In this document: one piece after another, positions 63,481 to 64,000 of the stretch | Layout of the letters: each line of letters begins with the position of its first letter | Numbering within the stretch: the first letter of the stretch is position 1 | Program-made: the position numbers and the translations under genes | From: Bryobacterales bacterium KBS 96 | Lineage (GTDB): Bacteria > Acidobacteriota > Terriglobia > Bryobacterales > Bryobacteraceae | Assembly (NCBI GenBank): GCA_000381625.1 | Contig: KB906767.1 | Span: forward strand, 1,342,629 to 1,406,628 | Reading direction: 5' to 3' | DNA: 64,000 nucleotides | The notes under the pieces: model-generated | Told to the model about the DNA's origin: nothing | Database searches by the model: none | The model's input: only the letters and a program-made list of their open reading frames with translations

Positions 63481-64000
63481 TTACCTGGTTTCACCGGGGT
63501 GATATCCAGTTTCAGCAGTTGCCAAAGGAATGCTCTTCTCGGGCTTTTCCAGGAAGTGTTTAACGATTGGGACCACCCTCTCCGATTCCGAAAACAGGAC
63601 GAAGTGGCTGCCGGACGGAATCACGGCGAGTTCGGCGTTGGGGATGAGCTTGACGGTTTCAACCGTGTGCTCAAGGCGGACAAAATCGTGATCTCCGAGA
63701 ATTATGAGAATCGGCGCCTTGATTGAAGCCAACTCTTCGTTCGAAAATCCTTCCCACTGAATGCTTCCAAGCTTGTCAAAGATTTTGGGCCAGTAGTTTG
63801 GATCAGGAGCCACTTTCTCGTAGTTTTCTCTCTGAAATTGAATGTTCCTGGAACCGGCGGTAGGCGGGCGGTCAAAATGCGTTGTCTCGGAATTTAAGGC
63901 AATCTGCGGAGGGCCAAAGGTTGCTCCGTAGGTCACCACACGACGGACAAGCTCGGGGTAGCGAATTGCGATCATGGCCGCTGCATTGCCGCCGTAACTC
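63481..64000 (-). CDS. Alpha/beta hydrolase (partial, runs off right edge)
   Basis: The C-terminal 173 or so residues of an alpha/beta-hydrolase. At the window edge the minus strand encodes SYGGNAAAMIAIRYPELVRR, which is the nucleophile elbow with its serine. The acid is the Asp in IKAPILIILGDHDFVRLEHT, and the catalytic histidine is in VIPSGSHFVLFSE. The N-terminal part lies outside the window. It is convergent with the NrsF-like gene. Substrate unknown; the pattern suits small ester or peroxidase-type members. Confidence 0.85.
   Translation of the reverse strand, partial: SYGGNAAAMIAIRYPELVRRVVTYGATFGPPQIALNSETTHFDRPPTAGSRNIQFQRENYEKVAPDPNYWPKIFDKLGSIQWEGFSNEELASIKAPILIILGDHDFVRLEHTVETVKLIPNAELAVIPSGSHFVLFSESERVVPIVKHFLEKPEKSIPLATAETGYHPGETR

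Noticed and set aside
1-64000. tRNA, rRNA, CRISPR, intact insertion sequence
   Set aside because: No cloverleaf with a proper T-loop, no rRNA core, no spaced repeats and no transposase were found. TTCGAA-type strings seen in coding regions (for example in pyrC) have no tRNA context.

Overview
The window looks like chromosome from an acidobacterium, most likely in the Solibacter/Bryobacter group. This rests on gene content, not on a marker gene: a 1192-residue TonB-dependent receptor with an N-terminal carboxypeptidase-regulatory domain, an 809-residue duplicated orphan MacB/FtsX-type permease (ADOP), several Tat-exported enzymes, SelA-like PLP proteins, a CXXCH lipoprotein, and a short family with an AQKSTGPRT motif that I know as common in Acidobacteria. 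I found no rRNA, tRNA, CRISPR array or intact transposase.

Layout. 1-8720: a partial STAS-like gene, then glycogen debranching enzyme, Aquifex-type aconitase, an FAD monooxygenase, an SDR and homoserine dehydrogenase. 8750-12696: a small secreted protein and a pyrR-pyrB-pyrC operon coupled by ATGA overlap to an unknown membrane protein. 12737-20471: a divergent two-arm cluster. One arm has a PQQ dehydrogenase, a SelA-like PLP protein and a CBM9-like protein. The other has a dihaem cytochrome c, an SMP-30/gluconolactonase-like protein and a second SelA-like protein, with a LysR regulator beside it. Most products carry export signals, so it reads as a periplasmic oxidation pathway. 20816-30429: TonB receptor, M1 peptidase, phospholipase D-like protein, amine oxidase, DksA-type zinc finger. 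30498-34857: glycine cleavage operon gcvT-gcvH-gcvPA-gcvPB.

34858-44570 is more accessory: an AQKSTGPRT-family gene, an orphan uracil-DNA-glycosylase-like gene between imperfect direct repeats, a DinB-like protein, a CXXCH beta-propeller lipoprotein, a methyltransferase remnant cut off at a dispersed repeat, a nitrilase-fold hydrolase and the ADOP permease. 44800-55285: phenylalanine hydroxylase with a structured promoter, UDP-glucuronate decarboxylase-like epimerase, membrane FeS/CCG oxidoreductase, Tat-exported TIM-barrel isomerase, a decayed hicA toxin gene, a beta-propeller protein, a phytanoyl-CoA dioxygenase-like protein and a malectin-containing glycoside hydrolase with a clear terminator.

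56093-64000: a single-domain response regulator, RidA, a SnoaL-like remnant, then a TetR-linked locus (57380-62028). In this locus a two-gene cassette (muconolactone-isomerase-like domain plus small membrane protein) occurs twice. In one copy the domain is fused to an NmrA-type NAD(P)-binding protein and still carries the mature N-terminus of the secreted version. TetR operator-like palindromes lie between the divergent genes. The window ends with an ECF sigma factor/NrsF-like pair and a partial alpha/beta hydrolase.
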